Of a stretch of 64,000 nt of DNA, positions 36,077 through 44,956 are shown one piece after another. How positions within the stretch are numbered: the stretch's first letter is position 1; each line of letters begins with the position of its first letter. The stretch lies in NCBI RefSeq assembly GCF_002286735.1, contig NZ_NRTA01000003.1, forward strand, positions 124,001-188,000, read 5' to 3'. Position numbers and translations under genes: made by a program. Source of the DNA: Leptolyngbya sp. BC1307. Lineage in GTDB: Bacteria > Cyanobacteriota > Cyanobacteriia > Phormidesmidales > Phormidesmidaceae. The notes under the pieces were generated by a model. It saw nothing but the letters and a program-made list of their open reading frames with translations, searched no databases and was not told where the DNA came from.

Positions 36077-36286
36077 CTATGATTGCTGAGATATCTCCCG
36101 AATTAGCGGAATTCGGGTATTGATGTAGTTACTGACGGTCGGTAGATTGCAAGGATCAAACGTAGGGTCAGATTGCAGGGAGTCTACGAGCGATCGCATC
36201 AAACTGCGGTCGTCTAAGCTTGAAATTCTATGGGTGGGGAAAGACTCAACAATTGACCAGAGCTGGCGGAGGAGACTGACATCCAT
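36077..36286 (-). CDS. Small conserved cyanobacterial hypothetical protein
   Basis: 69 residues. The sequence MDVSLLRQLWSIVESFPTHRISSLDDRSLMRSLVDSL... SNYINTRIPLIREI resembles a short helical protein found widely in cyanobacteria: an N-terminal RQLWS helix, a central SLDD turn and a C-terminal YIxxRIPLIR helix. No function is known. The spacing to neighbours gives no operon. The call rests on this pattern and on coding-like composition. Confidence 0.6.
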   Translation of the reverse strand: MDVSLLRQLWSIVESFPTHRISSLDDRSLMRSLVDSLQSDPTFDPCNLPTVSNYINTRIPLIREISQQS

Positions 36287-36436
36287 ATAAAACCTTTATA
36301 TTTTTTTTAGGTTTAACCCGAATCGATAGGGCTTCGCTATGAAGCTGACTTTAAAACACCCTTCTTAATAGCAGTGTGATCAAATCTTCACAACACTTTA
36401 TCTGCAAAAACTATTAAATTATTCTAAAGATACGGC

Positions 36437-36472
36437 AAACCTGTAAAAGCGACAATCCGGTTCTACAGGTTT
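36437..36472 (-). terminator. Perfect 9-bp hairpin after the acyl-CoA dehydrogenase gene
   Basis: aaacctgta (36437-36445) pairs with tacaggttt (36464-36472) across an 18-nt loop, and flanking ggca/tgcc can extend it. There is no T-run, so it may stabilise the 3' end rather than terminate. Confidence 0.35.
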
Positions 36473-36492
36473 CTGCCTAAAGGAGTAAGCCG

Positions 36493-37560
36493 TTACGACA
36501 GTAGACAGTCGAGTGAGGCGATCGCCCCGCCAGTCGTCTGCCCGCTAACGCTAAACACTAGCGATTCTCCATATACTCGCTGAGCCGGATGGCCAAGGGC
36601 ATTGGCAGCGCCGCTGGTAGCAATCACGGCGGCTTGGGCGCAGCGATTCATCAAGGCAATGGCCTGGCCTCGCAGCGCTATTTTTTGGCTGTAGGCAGCT
36701 TCGCCCAGTGTCAAGGCGGCAGCGGCGGCTGTCTTCAACTGGTCGAGCTGGGCGGTGAGCTGGCAGGTGATGTCGTGGTCGATCTGTCGGCGTGAGAGCG
36801 ATCGCACCAGCACATCAATCCCGGCTTGAGTGCAGCCAAAGATCAGCCCCAGTGGACTGAGGGGATAGTGGCGATCGCGCTGGGCTATCCACCCGGCGGG
36901 GCGATGGGCTACCATCTGGTCGTCTGCCAAAAACCAGTCTTCTATCCGTATCTTTACCGTGTTGGTGCTGGCCATGGCAGCGATCGCCATCGGCTCATGC
37001 ACAGTCATCTGGCCGCGATCATCCGCGCTGCTCACGAGCGGCAGCAGCCCAAATACTGCCTCCCCGCTCTCTAATACTGCCGCGCCAATAAATTCTTCAA
37101 ACAGCCCCGCTCCGGTCACCCAGGGCACCTCGCCACGCAGTTGATAGCCCCCAGGCACGGGTTGCGCCGTCAGCGGTGCGGGCTGACGGCGCAACTGTGA
37201 GAACCCCACGCCTACCCGCCTTTTTCCAGTTGCCATCGCTGGCAAATAGGCCTGTCGCAGCGCTTCATTCTCACTAGACAGCAATAAGCTCGCCGCGCTC
37301 TGATGCTGAGTTTGCAAAAAAGCGAGCGCTCCAGAATGGCGGGCTACTGCGCTCTGAAACTGCCAAAATGCCTGAGTATCTAGCCCAAGTCCGCCCAGCG
37401 CTGTAGGGATCTTAGGTATTAGTAGCCCCTGCCGCCCCAACGCCCAAAATGTCTCAAATAGCAGCGCCGACTCTTGATCCAACTGATGGGCTATGGGCAC
37501 CACCTTCTCAGCGAGATAATCTTTTAAGGTTGGGTAGGCAGCTGTAACCGGATGCACCAT
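36493..37560 (-). CDS. Acyl-CoA dehydrogenase-family flavoprotein
   Basis: 355 residues with the ACAD fold: N-terminal helical domain (FWALGRQGLLIPKIPTALGGLGL near 43), middle domain (GGYQLRGEVPWVTGAG near 141-156) and C-terminal helices. The C-terminal region ends ESLVFSVSGQTTGGAIASL, where classical dehydrogenases have the catalytic Glu in an IYEGTNE-like motif; that Glu is absent. Cyanobacteria generally lack beta-oxidation, so this is more likely a flavin-dependent hydroxylase/monooxygenase-like or divergent member. Substrate unknown. Confidence 0.82.
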   Translation of the reverse strand: MVHPVTAAYPTLKDYLAEKVVPIAHQLDQESALLFETFWALGRQGLLIPKIPTALGGLGLDTQAFWQFQSAVARHSGALAFLQTQHQSAASLLLSSENEALRQAYLPAMATGKRRVGVGFSQLRRQPAPLTAQPVPGGYQLRGEVPWVTGAGLFEEFIGAAVLESGEAVFGLLPLVSSADDRGQMTVHEPMAIAAMASTNTVKIRIEDWFLADDQMVAHRPAGWIAQRDRHYPLSPLGLIFGCTQAGIDVLVRSLSRRQIDHDITCQLTAQLDQLKTAAAAALTLGEAAYSQKIALRGQAIALMNRCAQAAVIATSGAANALGHPAQRVYGESLVFSVSGQTTGGAIASLDCLLS

Positions 37561-37617
37561 GGGCTAGTTAGTCAGGGAGTGGGTTAATCAGTAATCATTA
37601 TCCCAAACTGTTTCAGA

Positions 37618-38268
37618 CTATGTTGACACGTCGTCTGTTTGAGCGCTGTCTGTTTGAGCACTGTCTGTTTGAGCGCTGTCTGAGCTAGGGGCGATCGCCC
37701 ACTGCACAACCGGCCATCCCGCCCCCGTCAGCCCTCGAATAATCCGCGCTTCTGGGGCAAAAATCTCACCCACCTCTGGCGTAAAGACAACAAATAAAGG
37801 GTGAGGAGTTTCTGTGCCTTCTGCGAGTAGATGCTTATGCCGTCTGGGCATGAGCCACTCTACACCCTGACCCAGCTCTACCTGCGTTTGCCGCCAGCGG
37901 CTAAGAACGTCAGAGAGGTCTTCTCCTGGCCGCTGAATAAACAGCACAATTTCGATGCCAGTTTTAATCTTCCACTCCGGGTCGCACATCATCAGCGCGA
38001 CATCACAGGGCAAAGGGCGAATCCGGTAGCTCGTATCGATGACACCGCCCATCTCAGCAACCTCGCGGCTGCGGATATTGGGCAGCGGTAGGGTCACCAT
38101 GCTCTCTTGAGGGCGGCGCACGCTGGGCAGCGCTTCAAAATAAGGCCGATGCAGCTTCAGCACAGAGAGCATGCCCTCATAGTGGCAGCAGTCTGCCAGC
38201 AGCTCTTCGTAAGCAATGCGTCTACTCTGCTGCTCTGCTTCAAACTCGCCCATAATGATAGCTACCAA
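37618..38268 (-). CDS. Conserved hypothetical protein with C-terminal SAQTD repeats
   Basis: 216 residues (or 211 from the internal ATG at 38253, MGEFEAEQQSRR, a plausible start). Helical N-terminus (YEELLADCCHYEGMLSVLKLHRP), then mixed strands with VTLPLPNIRSREVAEMGG and a GEIFAPEARIIRGLTGAGWPVVQW segment. The tail is three SAQTD units encoded by a 15-bp tandem repeat (37634-37683). No family is recognised. It lies 17 bp upstream of fmt's stop side, on the same strand, and may follow fmt in one message. Confidence 0.75.
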   Translation of the reverse strand: MVAIIMGEFEAEQQSRRIAYEELLADCCHYEGMLSVLKLHRPYFEALPSVRRPQESMVTLPLPNIRSREVAEMGGVIDTSYRIRPLPCDVALMMCDPEWKIKTGIEIVLFIQRPGEDLSDVLSRWRQTQVELGQGVEWLMPRRHKHLLAEGTETPHPLFVVFTPEVGEIFAPEARIIRGLTGAGWPVVQWAIAPSSDSAQTDSAQTDSAQTDDVST

Positions 38269-38285
38269 CCACTCAGCTCAGTGGA

Positions 38286-39308
38286 TTAGTTCAACGGCGT
38301 TAGTTTGCCCAGAGACTCGCTCACCTCGACCCGGCTGCCGTTGGCAAAGTCCCAGCCAGAGAGCGCCTTTTTGCCGGCGGGCTTTACCTCAGACAGCAGC
38401 AGGTGACCGCTACCCGTCTGGATGACGGGGCCGTAGTTTTTGATTATGGCAACCACCGTGCCGGGGGGGAGGCTGTCTGTAGATTCGTCAAGCGATCGCG
38501 CATAGAGTGCAGGCAGGTCCACAAATTCTGCCGGTAGCTGCGACCAGTAAGCTTCGCCCAAAGGCACAGTCGCCATCACTTTGAGCGCCTGCTCTCGAAA
38601 CTGCGTCACGCTATGGGGATAAAAGCCTCGCACCTGATTGTGCAGCGCTTCAGCGCTTCTGTCCCACTTCAGTAAATAGTCATCTTTTTTGATCAGCGGT
38701 GCGTAGGTGGCTCGCTCATCTGCCTGCGGTACCGGGCGAATCATCTGCTGCTGGAGCTTTTGCAAGGTGGCTGGCAGCAGGGCCGCGCTGAGCTGAGAGA
38801 GCTTTTCGGCGACCTGCCAGGCGTTGTCTAGTAAACCCATCGAGATCGTTTCTTTCATCAGCATCGGGCCAGTATCCATGCCCGCATCCATTTGCATAGT
38901 GGTCACGCCGGTTTCGGCCTCACCGTGGTAAAGACACCATTGAATCGGCGCCGCGCCGCGATAGGCGGGCAAAATTGAGCCGTGGGCGTTAACGCAGCCT
39001 AAGCGCGGCATGGCTAGGATCTCCTGCGAGAGAATTTGGCCATAGGCAATCACGACAAAGGCATCGGCTCTGAGGGCCTTGAGCTGTGCCAGGGTCTCGG
39101 CATCTTTTTTGATGCGTTCGGGTTGCCAGACCGGGCATGCCTTGTCTTTGACGGCGGCTTTGACCCCTGAGGCCGTGACTTTGCCGCCCCGTCCCCGGCG
39201 TTTATCTGGCTGGGTAACAACTGCTAGCACCTCAAAATCTGAATGAGCTAGCAGCCGCTGTAGGCTAGGCACCGCGAACTGAGGCGTGCCAAAAAAAACT
39301 ATTTTCAT
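38286..39308 (-). CDS. fmt: Methionyl-tRNA formyltransferase
   Basis: 340 residues. The N-terminal formyl-THF domain starts MKIVFFGTPQFAVPSL, and the catalytic region shows NAHGSILPAYRGAAPIQW (Asn107, His109) and DAGMDTGPML (141-150). The C-terminal OB-like domain runs from about 215. The enzyme formylates Met-tRNAfMet for initiation. The 5' end faces a spacer with nested inverted repeats. No def gene is adjacent. Confidence 0.96.
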   Translation of the reverse strand: MKIVFFGTPQFAVPSLQRLLAHSDFEVLAVVTQPDKRRGRGGKVTASGVKAAVKDKACPVWQPERIKKDAETLAQLKALRADAFVVIAYGQILSQEILAMPRLGCVNAHGSILPAYRGAAPIQWCLYHGEAETGVTTMQMDAGMDTGPMLMKETISMGLLDNAWQVAEKLSQLSAALLPATLQKLQQQMIRPVPQADERATYAPLIKKDDYLLKWDRSAEALHNQVRGFYPHSVTQFREQALKVMATVPLGEAYWSQLPAEFVDLPALYARSLDESTDSLPPGTVVAIIKNYGPVIQTGSGHLLLSEVKPAGKKALSGWDFANGSRVEVSESLGKLTPLN

Positions 39309-39331
39309 CCGAGCTACGGTGTCCTTAATCT

Positions 39332-39434
39332 ATAGCGTTGGTCACTTGGCTTCAATACAGCAACGCAGGCAAAACCTTTGCATAACAACAGGCCAAGTGA
39401 CTCGCGTTACCCGAATGCATCCGGGTAACGCTAT
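39332..39434. repeat. Nested inverted-repeat element between fmt and the OmpA-like gene
   Basis: Three pairs of arms in about 100 bp: atagcgtt (39332-39339) with aacgctat (39427-39434); gtcacttggc (39341-39350) with gccaagtgac (39392-39401); and gcgttacccg (39404-39413) with cgggtaacgc (39422-39431). The outermost and last pairs compete, so alternative folds are possible. It resembles a small MITE/REP-like element or a structured leader of fmt (minus strand). Confidence 0.6.
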
Positions 39435-39442
39435 GTCTTTCG

Positions 39443-40576
39443 CTAGCGGGTGTCTACAAAAATTTCGATGCGGCGGTTGCGCTGCCTGCCAACGGCATCG
39501 TCGTTGCTTGCGACAGGCTGAGACTGACCGCCGCCTAGTGCCACCCAGCGGTACTCTCCGGGTAAGGCTGTTTCTAAGAAGTCGCTGAGGGCACTGGCTT
39601 GGGCGAGGGTGTAGTCGCGGCTGGCGATCGCCCCTGCCTGATTGTCGCTGTAGCTGCGAATCAGAATACTGGCTTCAGGATAGTTCACCAGCTGATCGAG
39701 CACCTGCTCAAGCGGGGCCGCGTCTTTGATAGCGCTTTGACCCGGCGCAAAGAGAGCGTCGCTAGGCAAGATAATTTTGAGCTTGGCAACCTCTAGCAGG
39801 TCTTCACCGGGGTCTTGAGGGACGGGATCGTAGCTGGGCTCAACCTGAGGGCGGGGCGGTGGATCGATGGCTGCTCGCAGAGAGTTAATGCGGCTTTCAA
39901 TCTCTGTGCCCCGGTAGGGGGGCCTGCCCAACCGTTCTTCTAGGGCCTGAAGGCGACGGTCAAGCGTGATGACTTCCGTTTCGATGCTGTTGAGTTCGTC
40001 GACCAGCGGCTGCTTTTCTAGAGGCGGCAGGTCAATCGGCGTGAGTACGGGCCCGGTCTCAGGTAGCGGGATCGCTTCAATGCGAATTTCGGCAGTAGGG
40101 GACTGCCACAGCTGAGGGAAGTGCCACAGCCGCGAAGTCAGGCGGCTAGATTTGCGCAGTAGGGCTTCTTGTAGAGGCGGTTTGGCAAAGTTGCCGGGAG
40201 CTATCTGCGCAACCATCAGCCCCAATAGCCAGGCGGCGGTGATGGCCCCGCAGAGGGCAGCGACGTGAGCGATCGCGCTGTAAGGCTGCTTCTCCCAAAA
40301 TCGCGGTGGCGGCGGGGCGAGGGGCGGAACGGCGACATCTGCGGGGGAATAGACACCGGGCGTTTCTTTAGGACTTGCGGGCGGACTGCCAGGGTATTGG
40401 GGAGCACTGGCAGCGGGCTGAGAAAAAGGTGAATCAAAGGGCGAATCGGCGCTCTGATAGTCATCAAAGCCTCGGCTCAAGCTAGGCCGCGCTGTGTGAA
40501 AGGCTGACGGGCGCGCCGCTGATCCGGGCACGTCTGCGTTAATTTCAGACCCATCTGATGCCAGCTCGTCTACCAC
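39443..40576 (-). CDS. OmpA-family peptidoglycan-associated protein
   Basis: 377 residues. A Pro-Ser-rich N-terminus (about 1-90) is followed by one membrane helix (IAHVAALCGAITAAWLLGLMVAQI, near 103-126), a linker with an EEE-rich coiled segment (LNSIETEVITLDRRLQALEERL near 195-216), and a C-terminal OmpA domain: LPSDALFAPGQSAIKDAA, LIRSYSDNQAGAIASRDYTLAQAS and the final VGRQRNRRIEIFV motif (about 360-373). OmpA domains bind diaminopimelate peptidoglycan. The topology suits a tether between membrane and cell wall. It lies 23 bp after a DUF4335 gene. Confidence 0.9.
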   Translation of the reverse strand: MVDELASDGSEINADVPGSAARPSAFHTARPSLSRGFDDYQSADSPFDSPFSQPAASAPQYPGSPPASPKETPGVYSPADVAVPPLAPPPPRFWEKQPYSAIAHVAALCGAITAAWLLGLMVAQIAPGNFAKPPLQEALLRKSSRLTSRLWHFPQLWQSPTAEIRIEAIPLPETGPVLTPIDLPPLEKQPLVDELNSIETEVITLDRRLQALEERLGRPPYRGTEIESRINSLRAAIDPPPRPQVEPSYDPVPQDPGEDLLEVAKLKIILPSDALFAPGQSAIKDAAPLEQVLDQLVNYPEASILIRSYSDNQAGAIASRDYTLAQASALSDFLETALPGEYRWVALGGGQSQPVASNDDAVGRQRNRRIEIFVDTR

Positions 40577-40599
40577 AAACCAGTCTCCTATTAGTCACC

Positions 40600-41766
40600 T
40601 TACTCATAATAGCTCCAGCCCTCCCAAGGGCTGACTTCAATGACGCCGCGCTCTGTGAAAACTACCCGATAGTCAACCGATGGCGCTGCTGCTGGCGCGG
40701 ATTCTACCAGGCTTGCCAGCGGCGTCTCATCAATGGCGGCAACCGCATCCTGGCCCAGCGGTTCGTAGCCAGTGATAGTGCCATCTTCGGTAATGCGCAC
40801 CCGGTAAGCCGCTGAGTCGCTGCCAACCCTGGGCTGCTCACGGTTTTCTACCAAGGTACGCCTGAGCTGGTCATTCAGCGTTGCGACTTCTGCCGAACTA
40901 GGCGGGGTAGCAGGCGATGGGGCTGGGGCTAAGGGCTGGGCCGCTACCGGTTCTCGCGCTGGCTCAGCAGTTGCTCTGTCAGTTGCGCTATCGGTCGGCG
41001 CTGGGGTAGCAGGTTCAATTTCTGACGTATCTTCTGGCTCATCTACGGCTTCTGAGGCTTCTGGCTCAGTCGGCAGTGCAGCAACATCGGGCGTAGCTGG
41101 TTCGTCAGTTGGTGGCGCGTCGGCACTGGCACCATCGACAGGGCGAACTTCGGCAGCACTGTCGGGGCGGCTATCTAAAGCAGGGTCGCGCATTTTTGGC
41201 AGGGGCAGCAAGCCGATAGCCAGGGTGGCAGCGATTAACCCACCAATACCTAAAATGGCAGGCTTAACGCGATCGCTCAGCGGCACTTCAGGATGGACAA
41301 ATCGGCGAGATAAGGGGGTCAGGGCTGGCAATAGCTCCGGCAGCGTCTGGCTGTCGCTAAAAAATTGATTGACCGCCTCAGTCAGGTCAAATAGCTGCAC
41401 GGTCGAGAGCTGAATATCCAGGGCGCGGCCATCGCTGGGCATTCCCATGTCAATAATCTCAGGCTGCACAACCAGGTGATGATAGGGGCCATCGCCCGGA
41501 TTGATATGCACTAGCAGGGGGTCGCCTTCCATCACCTGCGGATGGGCAAAACCGCCCAGCACTTCTTGAGCGTACTGGCTGACCGCCCGCACCAGCGCAG
41601 CAAAAAAACTGTAGCCACCGTTGAGCGACTTCTCCTGACCACTGATCTGACATTCTGCGTTCACTAGCAGTGACATCACAGCTTCGCTGCCTGGCCCCGC
41701 ATCCGTACTCAACCCATCTAAGACCAAGCTGCAGTTGGGCAGTTGGTACTGTCGCCGAATCGTCAT
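40600..41766 (-). CDS. DUF4335 cyanobacterial protein with membrane anchor
   Basis: 388 residues. The N-terminal domain (MTIRRQYQLPNCSLVLDGLS..., to about 160) is DUF4335, specific to cyanobacteria. A membrane segment lies near 171-190 (AILGIGGLIAATLAIGLLPL). The middle, about 195-285, is a Pro-Ala-Thr-Glu-rich linker, and the C-terminus has two short strand segments (YRVRITEDGTITGYEPLG; YRVVFTERGVIEVSPWEG) that are repeats of each other. It overlaps the DUF3038 gene by four bases (ATGA), indicating translational coupling. Function unknown; the coupling with an OmpA-like gene suggests an envelope process. Confidence 0.9.
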   Translation of the reverse strand: MTIRRQYQLPNCSLVLDGLSTDAGPGSEAVMSLLVNAECQISGQEKSLNGGYSFFAALVRAVSQYAQEVLGGFAHPQVMEGDPLLVHINPGDGPYHHLVVQPEIIDMGMPSDGRALDIQLSTVQLFDLTEAVNQFFSDSQTLPELLPALTPLSRRFVHPEVPLSDRVKPAILGIGGLIAATLAIGLLPLPKMRDPALDSRPDSAAEVRPVDGASADAPPTDEPATPDVAALPTEPEASEAVDEPEDTSEIEPATPAPTDSATDRATAEPAREPVAAQPLAPAPSPATPPSSAEVATLNDQLRRTLVENREQPRVGSDSAAYRVRITEDGTITGYEPLGQDAVAAIDETPLASLVESAPAAAPSVDYRVVFTERGVIEVSPWEGWSYYE

Positions 41767-42392
41767 GACACTTCTCCGTCAAAAAGACTGACCCAAAGCC
41801 GATCTGCCCCATCTGTACCCGTACAGAACAGCAGCTTGGTCAACATTTCAATCGCTAGCTCATCCAGCTTTTCGTCCGTGCTGTAGGCCATTACCCCAGA
41901 TCGCTTTGCATTCATCCGCGCCCGAAAGTGAGAGCGAAAGCGAGACAGGTACTCCGACAGCCGAAAGTGATGCTCGTAGGAAAGGCCCTGATCGCTCAGT
42001 TGCTGATAGCCCAGCAGCAGCTGACGAATTAGCACCGTCAGCCGTCGGGCCAAAAAGCAGGTGATCAGCACCAGTGCTTTACCCTCTGCCAAAGCCATTG
42101 GCTGCCGCTGACTAAAACGACGCAGCGGATTACGGCTGCGCAACAGCCACAGATTGACGCGGCCGCGAATCACCTCGTCTAGCCCCAGCTCCTTAGCCGA
42201 AGTCAGCATGGCCTCCGCGCCACCGAGATCGAGCGCCTCAATCGCGAGCAAAAGCAGGTCAATCTGCGTTTTTGCTCGCCTGGAGCATTCGTTGGCAACC
42301 CCTGCAGGCGTGATCAGCCGCTCAATCGGCTGCGGATCAGAGGGTTGGGCGGTAGGGAGACTCTGTACTTGCATACGTTGGCGACTATTCAC
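41763..42392 (-). CDS. DUF3038 cyanobacterial protein
   Basis: 209 residues. Helical, with AKTQIDLLLLAIEALDLGGAEAML (near 39-63), RVNLWLLRSRNPLRR and the C-terminal LAIEMLTKLLFCTGTDGADRLWVSLFDGEV that define DUF3038. No membrane segment or enzymatic motif. It is the first gene of the DUF3038-DUF4335-OmpA-like set and overlaps the next by four bases. This conserved pairing in cyanobacteria argues that the proteins act together; the job is unknown. Confidence 0.92.
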   Translation of the reverse strand: MNSRQRMQVQSLPTAQPSDPQPIERLITPAGVANECSRRAKTQIDLLLLAIEALDLGGAEAMLTSAKELGLDEVIRGRVNLWLLRSRNPLRRFSQRQPMALAEGKALVLITCFLARRLTVLIRQLLLGYQQLSDQGLSYEHHFRLSEYLSRFRSHFRARMNAKRSGVMAYSTDEKLDELAIEMLTKLLFCTGTDGADRLWVSLFDGEVS

Positions 42393-42697
42393 TCAGAGGT
42401 CTTATCAAAACATATTTCATGGACATTGAGGGATCGCCCGCCAAAATAGATAAATATTGACTTTGGCATTGACTTTGGCCCTGGTTCGGGTCTCAGCTAA
42501 AGATGCCCCTCAGTGCTATGTTCCTCTAAAAGTTGCCCGAAACGCTACCGTTATACAACAATCTCTCTTGATTTGAGCGCTGAAGCGGTGCCAGTCATCT
42601 AGCCGACTGAGATGCTATGAGCGACTTTTAAACTATCTAAAGCAGGTCCTACTAAAGCAGATCCAAATCAGACTCTTCAGACCAGACTGTCCAAATC
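42393..42697. other. Intergenic region upstream of DUF3038 gene
   Basis: 305 bp between two minus-strand genes: the 3' side of ftn2 and the 5' side of DUF3038. Likely contains the DUF3038 operon promoter. No repeat, RNA or strong hairpin was seen. Confidence 0.4.
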
Positions 42698-44956
42698 CTA
42701 TCTGAATTGTTCAATCAGCCATTGGCCATCCTGGCGAACCAGATCGTAGCCAATAGTGACGACATCATCGGTGTAAGAGTACTGATCAACGCGCTGGCCT
42801 GCCTCGTAAAACGTCGCTGATTCTGTGACTTCTGCCTCTACCGAGAGCTGGTCGGCATCCGTCGCATCTTCTGGCTCTACCGATAGCACCTTCACGTCGC
42901 CATGCGTATAGTCTACATACCAGTCATCTGCTTGTGCTGTCTGTACTTTGCCTTGCGAGCGACTCAGCGCCGACCCTGTTAAAACATCTTCTAGTCCACT
43001 GCTATCGTAGTCGCTAGCGTAGGCTGCCTGCTTAGTCTCAAGCCACTGGGTAATGGTCGTCTCGGCAATGCCAGCGGCATCCGCCGGAGAGGGGGCAGCA
43101 GCGGCATCTGGCGATTCCGTTTCGATGGGCGGCTGATTGATCTCAATATCCAGCGGTTCGCCCTCTATTTCAGGACTGCTGCTGCTGCCCAATAGACCAA
43201 TCACGCGCATGGCCAAAATGCCCGCTAGCCCTAAACAAAGCAAACCCGCCAAGATCACAGCAGCGAGCCGACCCCATTTAGGAGAAGGCCGGCGACTGCG
43301 GCGCGCTCTCAGGGCAGTCCCGCCAACCGAATCAGTGTTTTCTCGGCTGCGGGCCGGTGGCTCTGACTGGTCAACCGAATTCCCTACCAACTGACCGGAC
43401 GGCGATAGCTGCGAAATCTTCTCGGCAACGCTGGACAGATTAGCGGTCTGGCCTAGCCCGGTAACATTGCTAGTCACATTGCCGGTGCCGCTGGATGAGA
43501 AGGGGCGATCGCCCGATCCCATCTCTCTCCCTGGCTTACCTAAAGTGAAAGGACCTTCATAGGTAGGATCGGACTCCGCAGGCGCGCTAGATTGGCCGAA
43601 GCTAGCAGCCGTGAGGGCAGGGCTGGCAGCGCTCCGCTCTGAAAATGTCTCCCGCTCAGTTTCTTGGCTGGACTGTGCCCAGGACGACTGCCGGTTACTG
43701 CGCTCATTGGCCAGCGGCAGATTTTCTAAAAACGTCTGTACCGAGCTGTCGGCAAAGTAGTCCTTCAGGGTTGCGGGTGCTTGATCCAGGTCGCGAAAAA
43801 ACGGAAAGACCTCTTGCTGCAGCCAGTTTTCGGCATACAGGCAGAGCCCCGGCAGCAGATCGGGCGATCCCTGAGAGTGCTCACGGATAAAAGCTAACGG
43901 TTCATACTCCTGGGAAAGCTCCAGCGCCCGGCTGGCTTCTTCCGTTTGGCCCAGCAGCACAGCGCAAACGGCCTGCTCCAAATGCACATCCTGACGGCCA
44001 CTCAGCCGCAGCAGCATTTGTTTAGCCCGGCGAATCAGCGCCGGTTGATGCTGGGCAAAGCCCCGTGCGAGCAGCGCATAAACCGCCAGATAGGTGCCTA
44101 CCGCTGAAGGGCGCTGGGCCTCAGCCTCAAAAACTTCTTGTTGTTCAGCGGCGGTCAGGTAGCCCCGCAATTGCTGCACAAATCTAAGAAAATCATCGAC
44201 CCCCAAGCCAGAGAGGTCGTCATCTGCGCCATCAATGCCGCCGCGATCCTGCAGCATTCCTCGCAGCAGATTGACTCCTTCTTGTCTGGGCTGCTTTTGC
44301 TCTAGCGGGCGGGCAATCAGCTCCAAACAGCGATAGGGCCTCAGCTTATAGAGGTCAGACTGAATTTCAGCCCGCAGCACAGGAAAAAGGTCTTCTCGCA
44401 GCAGCAGCTCTCGGCCCGTTTCTAAAGATTCGGCGGCGTGCTCGTAGTGATTTTGCTGCCATTCTTCACGGCCTAGCTCCAGGCAGGCAACGGCCAGGCT
44501 CAAAATAATGTCAGGCAGCGCTGGCTGCGCTTTGAGCTGCTGCCCCTCGGGAGTGCTGTCGTCGCGCTTTAGATGGGCCCGGCCCAACCGCAGAACGAGT
44601 TCGTATTCGCCCAGCTCTAGCAAAATCAGCAGTCCGCCGACGAGCTGATGATCTTCAATCTCAATACTTGGGACATGAGCATCCAGGTCTTCGGTCTGGC
44701 CAGCGCCTTGAGCCAAGCTTTGACTCAGGCTTTTAGAGGCGGCTAAAAACTCCTGGTCATACTCGGCTCGGCGCATGCTGTCGCCCAAGACGCTGTAAGC
44801 CAGATCAATGAGCTGACGGCGCGACTCAATGGCCAGCTCTGAGTACTCCCGTCGGGGAACCTGGAGGGTGCGATCGCGGTGCGACTGCTTGAGCTGCTCA
44901 GCGGTCGCCTGAATCGGCAGTCCTAGAATTCGATAATAGTCCAGCGGAATTCGCAC
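42698..44956 (-). CDS. ftn2: Cell division protein Ftn2/ZipN (ARC6 homologue)
   Basis: About 752 residues from the GTG at 44956 (VRIPLDYYRILGLP, the usual ARC6 start); an ATG nine codons upstream extends the frame. A J-like N-terminal domain (YYRILGLPIQATAEQLKQSHRDR) is followed by helical repeats that bind FtsZ, a membrane helix near 560-580 (LAAVILAGLLCLGLAGILAM) and a C-terminal IMS domain (ITQWLETKQAAYASDYD ... VDYTHGDVKVLSV). It anchors and organises the FtsZ ring at the membrane in cyanobacteria and plastids. A Ser-rich linker precedes the helix. Confidence 0.93.
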   Translation of the reverse strand: MRIPLDYYRILGLPIQATAEQLKQSHRDRTLQVPRREYSELAIESRRQLIDLAYSVLGDSMRRAEYDQEFLAASKSLSQSLAQGAGQTEDLDAHVPSIEIEDHQLVGGLLILLELGEYELVLRLGRAHLKRDDSTPEGQQLKAQPALPDIILSLAVACLELGREEWQQNHYEHAAESLETGRELLLREDLFPVLRAEIQSDLYKLRPYRCLELIARPLEQKQPRQEGVNLLRGMLQDRGGIDGADDDLSGLGVDDFLRFVQQLRGYLTAAEQQEVFEAEAQRPSAVGTYLAVYALLARGFAQHQPALIRRAKQMLLRLSGRQDVHLEQAVCAVLLGQTEEASRALELSQEYEPLAFIREHSQGSPDLLPGLCLYAENWLQQEVFPFFRDLDQAPATLKDYFADSSVQTFLENLPLANERSNRQSSWAQSSQETERETFSERSAASPALTAASFGQSSAPAESDPTYEGPFTLGKPGREMGSGDRPFSSSGTGNVTSNVTGLGQTANLSSVAEKISQLSPSGQLVGNSVDQSEPPARSRENTDSVGGTALRARRSRRPSPKWGRLAAVILAGLLCLGLAGILAMRVIGLLGSSSSPEIEGEPLDIEINQPPIETESPDAAAAPSPADAAGIAETTITQWLETKQAAYASDYDSSGLEDVLTGSALSRSQGKVQTAQADDWYVDYTHGDVKVLSVEPEDATDADQLSVEAEVTESATFYEAGQRVDQYSYTDDVVTIGYDLVRQDGQWLIEQFR

